Assembly: GCF_028471945.1 (NCBI RefSeq)
Contig: NZ_CP110128.1
Location: 5,855,001 to 5,919,000, forward strand
Reading direction: 5' to 3'
From: Pseudomonas sp. WJP1
GTDB lineage: Bacteria > Pseudomonadota > Gammaproteobacteria > Pseudomonadales > Pseudomonadaceae
DNA length: 64,000 nt
The translations under genes were made by a program, and so were the position numbers. Below, one piece after another: positions 44,913 through 55,520 of this stretch. The notes beneath the pieces are model-generated. The model made no database searches. It worked only from the letters and a program-made list of their open reading frames with translations, and was not told the DNA's origin. How positions within the stretch are numbered: position 1 is the stretch's first letter; each line of letters starts with the position of its first letter.

Positions 44913-45140
44913 TCAACTTTGCGGCCTCAGTCCTTGAGAAAGCCCGAACATGAACAGCAACAAATCATGATCGGGTTGAGTCGCGACGGATGCCTTGGCA
45001 ACCCGTGGCAACGGACAGTGCGCGTCACTGTGTACTGAACTGAGGACTTGCGTGCGGGGCTGCTCCCATGCGGCCACCGCGAGTGAAGCAACTGCCAAGG
45101 CTCCTACCAGAAACAAACCTCGCGCAACTTCAAGTTTCAT
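44913..45140 (-). CDS. Small exported hypothetical protein
   Basis: A 75-residue protein with an N-terminal signal-like helix (MKLEVARGLFLVGALAVASLA, cut near AVA-AW), two cysteine-free stretches and a single Cys. It starts 2 bp after the inaA stop with AAAGG about 10 bases ahead, so it is the fourth gene of the methyltransferase-inaA operon. I do not recognise a family. P. aeruginosa has an uncharacterised small gene at this place next to inaA. Confidence 0.6.
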   Translation of the reverse strand: MKLEVARGLFLVGALAVASLAVAAWEQPRTQVLSSVHSDAHCPLPRVAKASVATQPDHDLLLFMFGLSQGLRPQS

Positions 45141-45142
45141 TT

Positions 45143-45856
45143 CTATAAACCTTTGATAGCGCTGCCAAACGCCGTCTCATAAAAATAGACGAGTTTCTTC
45201 CAGTCCGTCGCGCTGAATGACGAGTGGCGGCGCAGCTGTTTCATGTCATGCGCGGCCGCCTGCCGAGCGCTCAATCGCTGCCGGCACTTCTCCAGATCGA
45301 TCAAGGCAACCTCGACTTTAGCAGCCTCGCCCTCACCGGTGACGCGAACGAATACGTGCTTGATATAGATGCAGCTGTGCTGCCAACGCCCCTTGTGCAT
45401 CCGCGCCAGGTTCTCGGCCAGGTCCTTGAGCACACGATCGTGCACAGCCTCGCCATGGCGCTCGCGTCCACCACCGGCATACCAATGCTCGATTTCCTCG
45501 AAGCCGTCCAGGGACTTGGTCACCAGCAATGCGCGCCATTTGTGCACGGGATCGCGTTGCGCACCACAGAAAACGATTTCCGGAACCCGCACATCGAGCA
45601 GACGCAGGCCGGTGAGTGCATCACGCTCGCGCAACACCGTCGGCCGTCCGAAAGGGTGCAAAAGACCGCGATGGATATGGCCGGTCTGGCGTTTTACGTA
45701 AAGCAGTTGTCCGTCACTGCCCATGAGGCGCTGCACGCCACTCTCACCACCGCGCCGAACATTGGGTTCTTCCACCCATTCACCGCGCTGATTCCAGTAG
45801 TAATCGAATGGGTCCTGGGAAGCGACGTCCGATCCTGCTGCACACTGCTCTGCCAT
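45143..45856 (-). CDS. inaA: InaA-family lipopolysaccharide kinase-like protein
   Basis: A 237-residue protein of the InaA/Kdo-kinase-like group with a protein-kinase-like fold: QLLYVKRQTGH (Lys), NLARMHKGRWQHSCIYIKH in place of the HxD loop, and VALIDLEKCR for the metal site. It probably phosphorylates an LPS core sugar in the cytoplasm, by family analogy with WaaP/InaA. The ATG has AGAGG about 8 bases ahead. It lies 3 bp after the methyltransferase gene. Confidence 0.85.
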   Translation of the reverse strand: MAEQCAAGSDVASQDPFDYYWNQRGEWVEEPNVRRGGESGVQRLMGSDGQLLYVKRQTGHIHRGLLHPFGRPTVLRERDALTGLRLLDVRVPEIVFCGAQRDPVHKWRALLVTKSLDGFEEIEHWYAGGGRERHGEAVHDRVLKDLAENLARMHKGRWQHSCIYIKHVFVRVTGEGEAAKVEVALIDLEKCRQRLSARQAAAHDMKQLRRHSSFSATDWKKLVYFYETAFGSAIKGL

Positions 45857-45859
45857 CTG

Positions 45860-46531
45860 TTACCTCTTGCGCAATACATAAACTCGCCACATGGCATAGA
45901 GCGGCAAAAAGTCGATACGTTCCTGAATACGGAAACCTGCCTGCTCAAACTCTTTTTCTACGGTAGCCACCGGTAACACAAATCGATTCTGGTAACCTTC
46001 CTGCCCACGGGTTTTCTCCGCGCGCTTGCGTTTCCAGGCTTTGAAGTTGCCGTCGACCCACAGCGAGAGGATGACGCTGTCACGGCTGACGCGCTCGAAT
46101 TCGCGCAAAATCGCCAGTCGATGCTCGGCTTCACCGATGTGGTGGAGCAAACGCATGCAGAAAATACTGTCGACGGCGTTATCCGGCAAGGCGATGTCGA
46201 ACGCAGACGTCTGCAAGGGTTGTACCCGTTTCACCACTTCAGCCGGTTGCGACTGTGTAGCGATCTTGATCATGGACTCGGAATTGTCGGCACCGATGAT
46301 CACGCGGTTGGGTTTTTCCGCCAGCAACGGCCAGAAGCGCCCCGCGCCACAGGGCAGATCCAGGACCAGGCCCGGTTCGCCGACCAACGTCAACGCCTTG
46401 CGCGCCATCTGCTCATCGCGCCAGTGAGACAAGCGGCGACCCACGCCATCCTTGTGCTTGCGCAAGTAACGTTGGGCGTGTTGATCGTCGTATTTGTTGG
46501 AAAAATCCAGTTTGATCGGGCCATCCACCAT
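45860..46531 (-). CDS. Class I SAM-dependent methyltransferase
   Basis: A 223-residue methyltransferase. The SAM-binding motif I reads VLDLPCGAGRFWPLLA and motif II IGADNSESMI; CMRLLHHIG marks the post-motif loop. The substrate is unknown, and lipid or LPS-related roles are suggested only by the neighbours. The frame extends to 46615, but AGGAG lies 7 bases before the ATG at 46531 (an ATG at 46534 also fits). It heads an operon with inaA and the small exported protein. Confidence 0.82.
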   Translation of the reverse strand: MVDGPIKLDFSNKYDDQHAQRYLRKHKDGVGRRLSHWRDEQMARKALTLVGEPGLVLDLPCGAGRFWPLLAEKPNRVIIGADNSESMIKIATQSQPAEVVKRVQPLQTSAFDIALPDNAVDSIFCMRLLHHIGEAEHRLAILREFERVSRDSVILSLWVDGNFKAWKRKRAEKTRGQEGYQNRFVLPVATVEKEFEQAGFRIQERIDFLPLYAMWRVYVLRKR

Positions 46532-46678
46532 CATCAATCTCCTGAGCTCTGATACCGACCACCTTAGGTAGCGATGTGTGAGGTTCAGGTCATGCGATTG
46601 TGAAAAATTTGTCATGAGTACCTCGAATCATTTCGAGGTATTACAAGGCAGCGATTTCAATCAACCTTTCAGCGGCCA

Positions 46679-47962
46679 TCAACTCACGGTCGATGCATTG
46701 AACTGGACCTGAAAACGACAGCCATTGGGTTCCATGGTCGTCAGGCTGACACTCCAGCCCTGGTTTTCACAAATCCGTTGTACTAACGATAGCCCAAGCC
46801 CGAGACCCTCTCCGCGTTTCTCGCTGCCTCGCACGAAAGGCTCGAACATCGCTTCGCGTTTTTCCTCGGGAATGCCTACGCCACTGTCCTCGACCATGAA
46901 CCCCATGGGCATCAGGCTCAGGCGGATAAACCCCCGGTCGGTGTAATGCAGAGCGTTACGCAGCAGGTTGCCCATGACCGCATGCAGGAGCGTTGCGTTG
47001 TAACGAGTTTTGTTGGGGGTTCCCTGGTCCACGATCAACTTGAGACCTTTGGCCTCGATCGGTTCGCGCCACAGGTTGATCAAGCCATCGGCCACTTCGC
47101 CCAGCGTCTGCTGCGCAGACATGCCGGCGTCTTCGCGCTGGGTGCGGGCGAGCATCAGGAAGGTTTGTACCAACTCGCGCATTTCCTCACTGGCGCGGGC
47201 AATTCGCTCTACCTGGGCACGGCCGCGCTGATCGATACCGGGGTTTTCCAACAACAACTCGCAGGAACTGGCTAGCACCATCAAGGGCGTACGCAGTTCA
47301 TGGCTGACGTCACTGGTGAACATGCGTTCGCGGGTCAACGCCTGGCGCAAACGGCCAAGGGTAGCGTCGAAGGCCACGGCCAGCTCGCCCACTTCATCGG
47401 CCGCATAATCCGGCGCCAGTGGCGGTGCCAGCCCCAGCAACTGATCGCGATGACGTACCTGGCGCGCCAGCCTTACCACCGGCGCCATTACCTTGCGGGC
47501 CAGCACCCAGCCGAGGAACACCGCCAGCGCCAGACTCAGCACGAAGCCCACCAGCACTACGGCAAACAGCACCCGCTCGCGTTCTTCGAAGTCACTCTGG
47601 TCCTGCAACAGCACATACCGCCGGCCATCGACGATCTCGACCATCGCGTGGTACGACAGCTGCTCGCGAAAGACTTCGTGAAACCCCGAGTCCAGGTGCC
47701 GCAAGTCCTTGGGCAACTCGAAATCACCCGGCCCGCCGCTGAAATAGAACAACTGGTCCGGTTCCGGGCGATGGCTCCAGTCCGAGACGTTGTCCATCAG
47801 CAACAGGCGCTGCAAATCGCCGCCCAGGCCCGCCGAGATCAGTTTTTCTTCCACCAGGTGAACAGTGGCGACGATGCCCATGGCAAAGGCACCCGCCACC
47901 AGTGCGCTCATCAGCGCAAAGGCAATGATGATCCGTTGAGCAAGGCTCTGTCTAAACTCCAT
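46679..47962 (-). CDS. colS: ColS, envelope metal-sensing histidine kinase
   Basis: A 427-residue sensor kinase with two membrane helices (about 10-34 and 132-152), a periplasmic loop, a HAMP domain, the phosphoacceptor SHELRTPLMVL and an ATPase domain (VEDSGVGIPEEKREAMFEPF; GLGLSLVQRIC). With the ATG at 47962 as start, His35, Glu38, Glu96, His105, Glu126 and Glu129 fall at the positions reported for zinc and iron sensing in P. putida ColS, which supports both identity and start. It overlaps colR by 11 bases. Confidence 0.92.
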   Translation of the reverse strand: MEFRQSLAQRIIIAFALMSALVAGAFAMGIVATVHLVEEKLISAGLGGDLQRLLLMDNVSDWSHRPEPDQLFYFSGGPGDFELPKDLRHLDSGFHEVFREQLSYHAMVEIVDGRRYVLLQDQSDFEERERVLFAVVLVGFVLSLALAVFLGWVLARKVMAPVVRLARQVRHRDQLLGLAPPLAPDYAADEVGELAVAFDATLGRLRQALTRERMFTSDVSHELRTPLMVLASSCELLLENPGIDQRGRAQVERIARASEEMRELVQTFLMLARTQREDAGMSAQQTLGEVADGLINLWREPIEAKGLKLIVDQGTPNKTRYNATLLHAVMGNLLRNALHYTDRGFIRLSLMPMGFMVEDSGVGIPEEKREAMFEPFVRGSEKRGEGLGLGLSLVQRICENQGWSVSLTTMEPNGCRFQVQFNASTVS

Positions 47963-48635
47963 CACGCCCCTCGGCCAGGCGGTAACCCACACCATGAACG
48001 GTGTGCAGCAGCGGTTTTGCGAACGGCTTGTCGATCACCTGGCGCAATTGATGGACGTGGCTGCGCAGGCTGTCGCTGTCCGGGCAGTCATCGCCCCACA
48101 GGGCCTCTTCGAGAATTTCGCGGCGCAGTACATGCGGGCTTTTTTGCATCAGCACCGCCAGCAACTTCAGGCCTACCGGATTGAGCTTGAGCAATCGGCC
48201 TTCGCGGGAGACTTCCAGCGTGTCGAGGTCATAACTCAGGTCGCCGACCTGCAAGGTCCGGCGACCGCCGCCCTGGGTGCGCCGCATCACGGCTTCGACC
48301 CGCGCCGCCAGTTCAGACAAGGCGAAGGGTTTGATCAGGTAATCGTCGGCACCGGATTTGAAGCCCTGCAGGCGGTCGTCCAGTTGATCGCGCGCGGTGA
48401 GCATGATCACCGGCGTGTCGCGCCGGGCGTCTTCGCGCAGGCGCTTGCACAGGGTATAACCGTCGATGCCGGGCAGCATGATATCGAGCACGATCAAGTC
48501 GTAATGCTCGGTGGCCGCCAGATGCAGGCCCGACAAACCGTCCTGTGCACAATCCACGGTATAGCCTTTGAGTCCCAGGTAATCAGCCAGATTGGCCAGG
48601 ATATCGCGGTTGTCTTCAACCAATAAAATTCGCAT
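47952..48635 (-). CDS. colR: ColR, OmpR-family response regulator
   Basis: A 227-residue response regulator: a receiver domain with phosphoacceptor Asp51 (YDLIVLDIMLPGIDG) and a C-terminal winged helix (VLRREILEEALWGDDCPDSD). It is the partner of ColS; the pair controls envelope integrity, metal tolerance and root colonisation in pseudomonads. The ATG at 48635 (MRILLVEDN) with AAGG 6 bases ahead is preferred to a GTG two codons upstream. The PAP2 gene is divergent and may be a target. Confidence 0.92.
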   Translation of the reverse strand: MRILLVEDNRDILANLADYLGLKGYTVDCAQDGLSGLHLAATEHYDLIVLDIMLPGIDGYTLCKRLREDARRDTPVIMLTARDQLDDRLQGFKSGADDYLIKPFALSELAARVEAVMRRTQGGGRRTLQVGDLSYDLDTLEVSREGRLLKLNPVGLKLLAVLMQKSPHVLRREILEEALWGDDCPDSDSLRSHVHQLRQVIDKPFAKPLLHTVHGVGYRLAEGRDGV

Positions 48636-48854
48636 GGGCACCTTCTCCGTACACAGTAACGGCCGTCTTGGCCCGCGCAGCTTAAGGCCAAGTGTGGCTC
48701 AGGGCCAGGGTTGTGTGCAGTCGTCTGTTAAGCGAAATGTCCGGCCCAGGCCTCAACGTTTTTTTCACTATCGGTTCACAGCCTGACGACAGGATAGAGC
48801 TCAGACTCCGCGCGGCTGCGTATTCAAGAACATTTTACTGACCAAGGATTCGCC

Positions 48855-49598
48855 ATGGTTTCGATCTCTGCACGCCCCGCTTCCCGACCGCTCAACTTCT
48901 GGGTGTGCCTGGGTGTTCCTGCCTTTACAGCAATCATTTTGGTATTGCTCGAACTGACGACCCTGGACATGGACCTGGCCAGGCTGTTCTACGACCCGGT
49001 CGCCGGGAATTTCATCGGGCGGCACAGTTACTTCCTGGAAACCATCCTGCACGATCGGGCCAAGCAAGTGGTCATCGCCTTCTCGGTGCTGGCGATCCTC
49101 GGTTTTGCCGGTTCGTTCTTCATGACCCGGCTCAAACCGTTCAAGCGGGAACTGGGCTGCCTGGTGCTGTCTTTGGGGCTGGCGACTTCTTTCGTCACGC
49201 CGATGAAGGCGGTGACGGCGGTGCAATGCCCGTGGAGCCTTGAGCAATTCGGCGGTCACGAGACCTACAGCGAATTGTTGAGCCCGCGTCCGGCCACGGA
49301 AAAACCGGGGCGTTGCTGGCCTGGCGGTCATGCCGCGACCGGTTTCACCCTGTTTGCGCTGTTCTTCGTGTTGCGTGATCGTCGCCCACGCATGGCGCGT
49401 GCGGCGCTGGTTTTCGCTTTCGCCCTGGGCTCGGTGTTTTCCATTGGCCGCATGCTGCAGGGGGCGCATTTTTTCTCGCATAACGTGTGGACGGCGGTGT
49501 TCTGCTGGCTGATTTGCCTGGGGTCTTATTATTGGATTTTGTACCAGCCAGCGGTGAAGGTTGAGCACGTAGGCAAAACGGAGCCGGTCGGCGCCTGA
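48855..49598 (+). CDS. PAP2-family membrane phosphatase
   Basis: A 247-residue protein with about five membrane helices. The PAP2 motifs are visible as GRCWPGGHAATG (PSGH-like, here PGGH) and RMLQGAHFFSHNVWTA (SRxxxxxHxxxD-like, with changes). Such enzymes dephosphorylate undecaprenyl pyrophosphate, lipid A or phospholipids. The N-terminal LARLFYDPVAGNF resembles the lipid A 1-phosphatase/LpxE-like group. AAGGA lies upstream of the ATG. It is divergent from colRS by about 220 bp. Confidence 0.82.
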   Translation: MVSISARPASRPLNFWVCLGVPAFTAIILVLLELTTLDMDLARLFYDPVAGNFIGRHSYFLETILHDRAKQVVIAFSVLAILGFAGSFFMTRLKPFKRELGCLVLSLGLATSFVTPMKAVTAVQCPWSLEQFGGHETYSELLSPRPATEKPGRCWPGGHAATGFTLFALFFVLRDRRPRMARAALVFAFALGSVFSIGRMLQGAHFFSHNVWTAVFCWLICLGSYYWILYQPAVKVEHVGKTEPVGA

Positions 49599-49603
49599 AC
49601 TGA

Positions 49604-49634
49604 CGCCTTCGCGGGCAAGCCTCGCTCCTACAAG
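49604..49634. repeat. Single REP-like arm
   Basis: CGCCTTCGCGGGCAAGCCTCGCTCCTACAAG, one unpaired arm of the TGTAGGAGC family, right after the PAP2 stop. Confidence 0.75.
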
Positions 49635-49664
49635 GGATTGGTGTGATTCTCAAAATGGAGGCAA

Positions 49665-49701
49665 TAAAAAACCCCGCCTGCTTTCGCAGACGGGGTTTTT
49701 A
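49665..49701 (-). terminator. Bidirectional terminator after groEL
   Basis: ACCCCGTCTGC and GCAGGCGGGGT pair around GAAA, with T runs on both sides, so it can end both groEL and the convergent PAP2 gene. Confidence 0.92.
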
Positions 49702-49720
49702 GTACAGGGGTAAGGCTGGC

Positions 49721-51379
<1,659 letters not shown>

Positions 51380-51416
51380 TTAAATACTTTGTAGTAACGG
51401 GAAAATGAGCGGGGAA

Positions 51417-51710
51417 TCAGCCTTCGATAACAGCGAGGATTTCGTTCTCGCTCATTACCAGCAGGTCTTCGCCGTCGACTTTCACAGTGTTGCTGCCGGA
51501 GTAAGGACCGAACACAACCTTGTCGCCCACTTTCACGGACAGTGCACGCACTTCACCGTTTTCCAATACGCGGCCGGTGCCGACAGCGAGGATTTCGCCG
51601 CTGTTGGCTTTTTCAGCAGCCGAACCTGGCAGGACGATACCGCCAGCGGTTTTCTTTTCTTCTTCGCTGCGACGGATGACGACGCGGTCATGCAGAGGAC
51701 GAAGCTTCAT
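51417..51710 (-). CDS. groS: Co-chaperonin GroES
   Basis: A 97-residue 10-kDa chaperonin with the N-terminal [16 protein letters not shown] block, the mobile loop [16 protein letters not shown] that contacts GroEL, and the conserved [14 protein letters not shown]. First gene of the operon. A heat-shock-type promoter is seen about 145 bp upstream. Confidence 0.98.
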   Translation of the reverse strand: MKLRPLHDRVVIRRSEEEKKTAGGIVLPGSAAEKANSGEILAVGTGRVLENGEVRALSVKVGDKVVFGPYSGSNTVKVDGEDLLVMSENEILAVIEG

Positions 51711-51853
51711 TGTCGATCTCTCCTAATTGTGGTTTTCATCGGCCGGTGTAGTCCCGGCGGGTTTAACAAAGTCCGGCGGTGCCGGGTGCGGTTCGTCGAG
51801 CGAACCGCGGAAGTCTGTCTGGCGTGATCACCAGAAACCTTGCGGTGACCGAT

Positions 51854-51881
51854 ACATAAGGGCGCATAAGCTTATTACAAG
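51854..51881 (-). promoter_or_regulatory. Candidate sigma-32 promoter of groES-groEL
   Basis: On the minus strand CTTGTAA (51881-51875) is followed after 12 bases by CCCTTATGT (51862-51854), close to the sigma-32 pattern CTTGAAA-N(11-16)-CCCCATnT. Neither a CIRCE palindrome nor its repressor gene was seen. Confidence 0.6.
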
Positions 51882-51923
51882 GGCGGAGATCGAAAAATTT
51901 TTAAGACGATCTGCCGAAAACGA

Positions 51924-51947
51924 ACACGGCACCCGAAGGTGCCGTGT
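51924..51947 (-). terminator. Hairpin after fxsA
   Basis: ACACGGCACC-TTCG-GGTGCCGTGT stem followed on the minus strand by a weak T-rich stretch (TCGTTTTC). It lies between the fxsA stop and the groES promoter. Confidence 0.7.
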
Positions 51948-51958
51948 CGATAGGGGTG

Positions 51959-52435
51959 TTACTTGGTGTCGCGGTGTTCGAACTCGCCTTCGATCACATC
52001 GGGCTCGCGGCTCAGTGGCTCGCGTGGCACAGGACCGCCACGGGGCTGGAGGTCATCGGCGAACGCACGCTGGCGGATCGCTTGCTCCTCGGCACGCTGG
52101 CGCATTTTATTGGCCAGCAGGCGGCGGCTGATCGGCAGTAGCAGGATCAGGCCGAGCACATCGCTGATGAAGCCCGGTAGGATCAACAGGCCGCCGGCCA
52201 ACGCCAGCATCAGGCCCTCGAGCATGGTCTGGGCCGGCAGCTCGCCACGGTTCAGGCTTTCACGGGCACGCAGCGCCGTGGCCAGCCCGGCGACGCGCAA
52301 CACGAATACACCGAACATCGAGCCGAGAATGATCAGCAGCAGGGCCGGGAAAAACCCGATCGCCCCTGCCACCTTGACGAATACGAACAGCTCCAACACC
52401 GGGAACAGCAGAAAGAGCAACAAAAAAGGGCGCAT
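51959..52435 (-). CDS. fxsA: FxsA-family membrane protein
   Basis: A 158-residue inner-membrane protein with four hydrophobic stretches and the FxsA pattern (LLFLLFPVLELFVFVKV, then GLMLALAGGLLILPGFISDVLG, split across the family core). In E. coli FxsA modulates exclusion of phage T7 by the F plasmid PifA; its usual role is unknown. The ATG at 52435 with GAGG 9 bases ahead is preferred over the frame opening at 52492. It lies upstream of groES on the same strand but is separated by a hairpin and a heat-shock-type promoter. Confidence 0.9.
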   Translation of the reverse strand: MRPFLLLFLLFPVLELFVFVKVAGAIGFFPALLLIILGSMFGVFVLRVAGLATALRARESLNRGELPAQTMLEGLMLALAGGLLILPGFISDVLGLILLLPISRRLLANKMRQRAEEQAIRQRAFADDLQPRGGPVPREPLSREPDVIEGEFEHRDTK

Positions 52436-52501
52436 CAAATGGTTCCTCAACGCAAGAATGCCTTGCCAGTCTTCCCTAGATGACGTCGCCATTGCGTGAA
52501 T

Positions 52502-53233
52502 TCAAGCGTCGGCCACTGCATTTTTCGGCCAATGTTCGGCGTGAGCCAGGAAAACCAAGGCTTCGCGAACTTGTGTCGGCGTATTACATGGCGCCTGGAA
52601 TCGCAGCCAGTAGAGACTTTGACCGATGCGCAGGTGCATACCTTCGCTGTCGATACCGACCAGCTGCGCCGGCGAGGTTTTCGGCAGGCCGGCCAGGTCG
52701 ACGTAATGGGCAATGGCCTTGGCGTGATCGGCGTTCATGTGTTCGACCATGCTCGCCTCGGCCTTGCCCGCAAAGGGGTTGGCCAGGATCAGGTCATTGA
52801 CCCAGTGAATCGCACCAAAACCGCCGATGTACCGATGGCGTACAGGCTTGAGCACCCAAAAATCGAAATCGTGGGCCTGGTGATAGTTTTGCGAATCAGG
52901 GAAGTACCGGTAATAACGCTCAGCAGCCGCTTCGATGGCCGCCCCATCCTGAAGCTGTTCTGCCTCGGCCAGGTAGGTCAGCCGACCAACGGCTTGCACG
53001 TCTTCGGCCCCACGCTCCCCTACAAAAAGTGAGCATTTCGGGTCTTTTTGCAGATTATGGGTGTGTTGGGCGATGCGGCTGATCAAAATCAGCGGTCGAC
53101 CCTCGTCATCCAGGCAATAAGGCACCACAGAACCAAACGGAAAACCTGGCATAGACTTGGAATGCGTCGAGAGCACTCCACGGTATTCCTTGAGAAGCAA
53201 TTCTCGGGCATTCTTGGCCGCTTCAACGCTCAA
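52502..53233 (-). CDS. HugZ-family heme/FMN-binding-fold protein
   Basis: A 243-residue protein of the HugZ/pyridoxamine-oxidase-like family: a split-barrel N-terminal domain (MPGFPFGSVVPYCLDDEG, LISRIAQHTHNL, KCSLFV) and a C-terminal DUF2470-type domain (EHMNADHAKAIAHYV). HugZ proteins bind heme and help its use as iron source; some relatives bind FMN instead. The ORF can extend to 53332, but AAGGAG lies 8 bases before a TTG at 53233 that gives the usual N-terminus (SVEAAKNARELL), so a TTG start is chosen. Confidence 0.83.
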   Translation of the reverse strand: MSVEAAKNARELLLKEYRGVLSTHSKSMPGFPFGSVVPYCLDDEGRPLILISRIAQHTHNLQKDPKCSLFVGERGAEDVQAVGRLTYLAEAEQLQDGAAIEAAAERYYRYFPDSQNYHQAHDFDFWVLKPVRHRYIGGFGAIHWVNDLILANPFAGKAEASMVEHMNADHAKAIAHYVDLAGLPKTSPAQLVGIDSEGMHLRIGQSLYWLRFQAPCNTPTQVREALVFLAHAEHWPKNAVADA

Positions 53234-53396
53234 TTTATGACTCCTTATAGAGATTCCGTCTAAAAAACGGACGGGCGACCCGGGAAAGTCCCGGTACGCG
53301 ATCGGGGCAGTTCTCATGTGCAGCCAGGCCATTTCAGGCGCAGATCGAGAGACTCTCTAAAAGGAATCCACCAGATCCGCTACCGGGGGCATACGA

Positions 53397-54155
53397 ATGA
53401 AACTCACTGACAAAGTAATCATTATCACAGGCGGTTGCCAGGGTTTAGGCCGCTCGATGGCCGAGTATTTCGCCGCCAGGGGCGCGAAGCTGGCGCTCGT
53501 GGACCTCAATCAGGAAAAGCTCGACGACACCGTCGCTGCCTGCACGGCCTTGGGGGTCGAAGCCCGCGCCTACCTGTGTAACGTGGCCAATGAAGAACAG
53601 GTGAGCCACATGGTCGCCCAGGTCGCCGACGACTTCGGCGCGATCCATGGCCTGATCAACAACGCCGGGATCCTGCGTGACGGCCTGCTGCTCAAGGTCA
53701 AGGATGGTGAAATGACCAAGATGAGCCTGGCCCAGTGGCAGTCGGTCATCGACGTCAACCTGACCGGCGTCTTCTTGTGCACCCGTGAGGTCGCGGCGAA
53801 AATGGTCGAGCTCGACAACAGCGGCGCGATCATCAATATCTCGTCGATTTCCCGCGCCGGCAACGTTGGCCAGACCAACTACTCCGCCGCCAAGGCCGGT
53901 GTCGCTGCAGCCACCGTGACCTGGGCCAAGGAACTGGCGCGCTACGGCATTCGTGTGGCCGGCATTGCGCCGGGCTTCATCGAAACCGAAATGACCCTGA
54001 GCATGAAACCTGAGGCGCTGGAGAAGATAACGTCGGGGATTCCGCTCAAGCGCATGGGTAAGCCTGAGGAAATCGCCCAATCGGCGGTTTACATCTTCGA
54101 AAACGACTACTACACCGGTCGGATTCTGGAGTTGGATGGCGGGTTGCGCATCTAA
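53397..54155 (+). CDS. SDR-family oxidoreductase (FabG-like)
   Basis: A 252-residue short-chain dehydrogenase/reductase. It has the cofactor motif [10 protein letters not shown], the NNAG motif ([10 protein letters not shown]), catalytic Ser in NISSISRAG and the YSAAK active site. The end ([13 protein letters not shown]) is typical of FabG-like members that reduce 3-oxoacyl or similar carbonyls with NAD(P)H. The true substrate is not clear; a full fatty-acid-synthesis context is absent. It is transcribed alone, with a REP pair after it. Confidence 0.87.
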   Translation: MKLTDKVIIITGGCQGLGRSMAEYFAARGAKLALVDLNQEKLDDTVAACTALGVEARAYLCNVANEEQVSHMVAQVADDFGAIHGLINNAGILRDGLLLKVKDGEMTKMSLAQWQSVIDVNLTGVFLCTREVAAKMVELDNSGAIINISSISRAGNVGQTNYSAAKAGVAAATVTWAKELARYGIRVAGIAPGFIETEMTLSMKPEALEKITSGIPLKRMGKPEEIAQSAVYIFENDYYTGRILELDGGLRI

Positions 54156-54169
54156 AAATAACGCAACAA

Positions 54170-54254
54170 CTGTAGGAGCGAGCCTGCTCGCGATGGTGGG
54201 TCAGGCACCACTGTGTCGACTGACACACCATCGCGAGCAGGCTCGCTCCTACAG
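54170..54254. repeat. REP-like inverted repeat
   Basis: Arms CTGTAGGAGCGAGCCTGCTC and GAGCAGGCTCGCTCCTACAG lie between convergent SDR and apbC genes. Confidence 0.92.
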
Positions 54255-54273
54255 GGGATTGTGTTTCAGATCA

Positions 54274-55368
54274 TCAATCGTCGCTGATGGTGATGTTCGG
54301 CATCGCCGGCGTAGCGGCTTCCTGCAGCACGATCCGCGCGCCGACGTGGCGGGCCAGTTCCTGGTAAACCAGGGCAATCGGGCTGTCCGGCTCGGCGATC
54401 ACCGTTGGCTTGCCGCCATCGGCCTGTTCGCGGATTGCCATCGCCAGCGGCAACGACGCCAGCAGCTCAACGCCATACTGATTGGCCAGTTTCACACCGC
54501 CGCCCTCACCGAACAGATGCTCGGCATGCCCGCAGTTCGAGCAGATGTGCACGGCCATGTTTTCCACCACGCCCAGCACCGGGATGTTGACCTTGCGGAA
54601 CATCTCCACGCCCTTGCGCGCGTCCAGCAACGCCAGGTCCTGTGGCGTGGTCACGATCACCGCGCCGGCCACCGGGACTTTCTGCGCCAGGGTCAGCTGG
54701 ATGTCACCGGTGCCTGGCGGCATGTCGATGACCAGGTAATCCAGGTCGCCCCACGCGGTTTGTGTCACCAGTTGCAACAATGCGCCGGAGACCATCGGCC
54801 CGCGCCAGACCATCGGCGTGTTGTCATCGGTGAGGAACGCCATGGACATCACTTCGACACCATGGGACTGGATCGGCACGAACCATTTCTGGTCCTTGAT
54901 CTGCGGCCGGGTGCCTTCGGCGATGCCGAACATGATGCCCTGGCTCGGACCGTAGATGTCCGCATCGAGAATCCCCACCTTGGCGCCTTCGCGGGCCAGG
55001 GCCAGCGCAAGGTTGGCGGCGGTGGTGGACTTGCCCACGCCGCCCTTGCCGGAAGCCACGGCCACGACGTTCTTGACGTTGGCCAGGCCCGGGATCTGTG
55101 CCTGGGCCTTGTGCGCGGCGATCACACTGGTGATGTCGACGCGGGCAATGCTGACACCGTCAAGGCCTTCAATGGCCATCTGCAGCATCTGCGCCCAACC
55201 GCTCTTGAACAGACCGGCGGCATAACCCAGCTCCAGCTGCACGCTGACGCGCTCGCCCTGGATCTCGATGTTGCGCACGCACCCGGCGCTGACCGGATCC
55301 TGGTTCAGATAAGGGTCGGTGTATTGGCGAAGGACGGCTTCCACCGCTGCGCGATTGACGGCGCTCAT
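54274..55368 (-). CDS. apbC: ApbC/Mrp iron-sulfur cluster carrier
   Basis: A 364-residue P-loop ATPase of the Mrp/NBP35 family. It has an N-terminal MIP18-like domain (about 1-90), the deviant Walker A GKGGVGKSTTAANLA near residue 106 and the cluster-binding pair CSNC near residue 280. It transfers Fe-S clusters to apo-proteins. The ATG at 55368 with GGAG upstream is the start. It is divergent from metG, an arrangement conserved in gammaproteobacteria. Confidence 0.93.
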   Translation of the reverse strand: MSAVNRAAVEAVLRQYTDPYLNQDPVSAGCVRNIEIQGERVSVQLELGYAAGLFKSGWAQMLQMAIEGLDGVSIARVDITSVIAAHKAQAQIPGLANVKNVVAVASGKGGVGKSTTAANLALALAREGAKVGILDADIYGPSQGIMFGIAEGTRPQIKDQKWFVPIQSHGVEVMSMAFLTDDNTPMVWRGPMVSGALLQLVTQTAWGDLDYLVIDMPPGTGDIQLTLAQKVPVAGAVIVTTPQDLALLDARKGVEMFRKVNIPVLGVVENMAVHICSNCGHAEHLFGEGGGVKLANQYGVELLASLPLAMAIREQADGGKPTVIAEPDSPIALVYQELARHVGARIVLQEAATPAMPNITISDD

Positions 55369-55520
55369 GGGCAACTCCGAAACAAGACTGGGAAAAGATG
55401 GCGGGTATCCTACCCCTTCTGTCTTCCGGACGGCATGCCCGGCAACGATTTGCAGGGGTGAAATATCTTTGCCAGCGCTTTATAGTGGCCGACCTCCGTT
55501 TCATCAAGTAGCCGAGCCCC

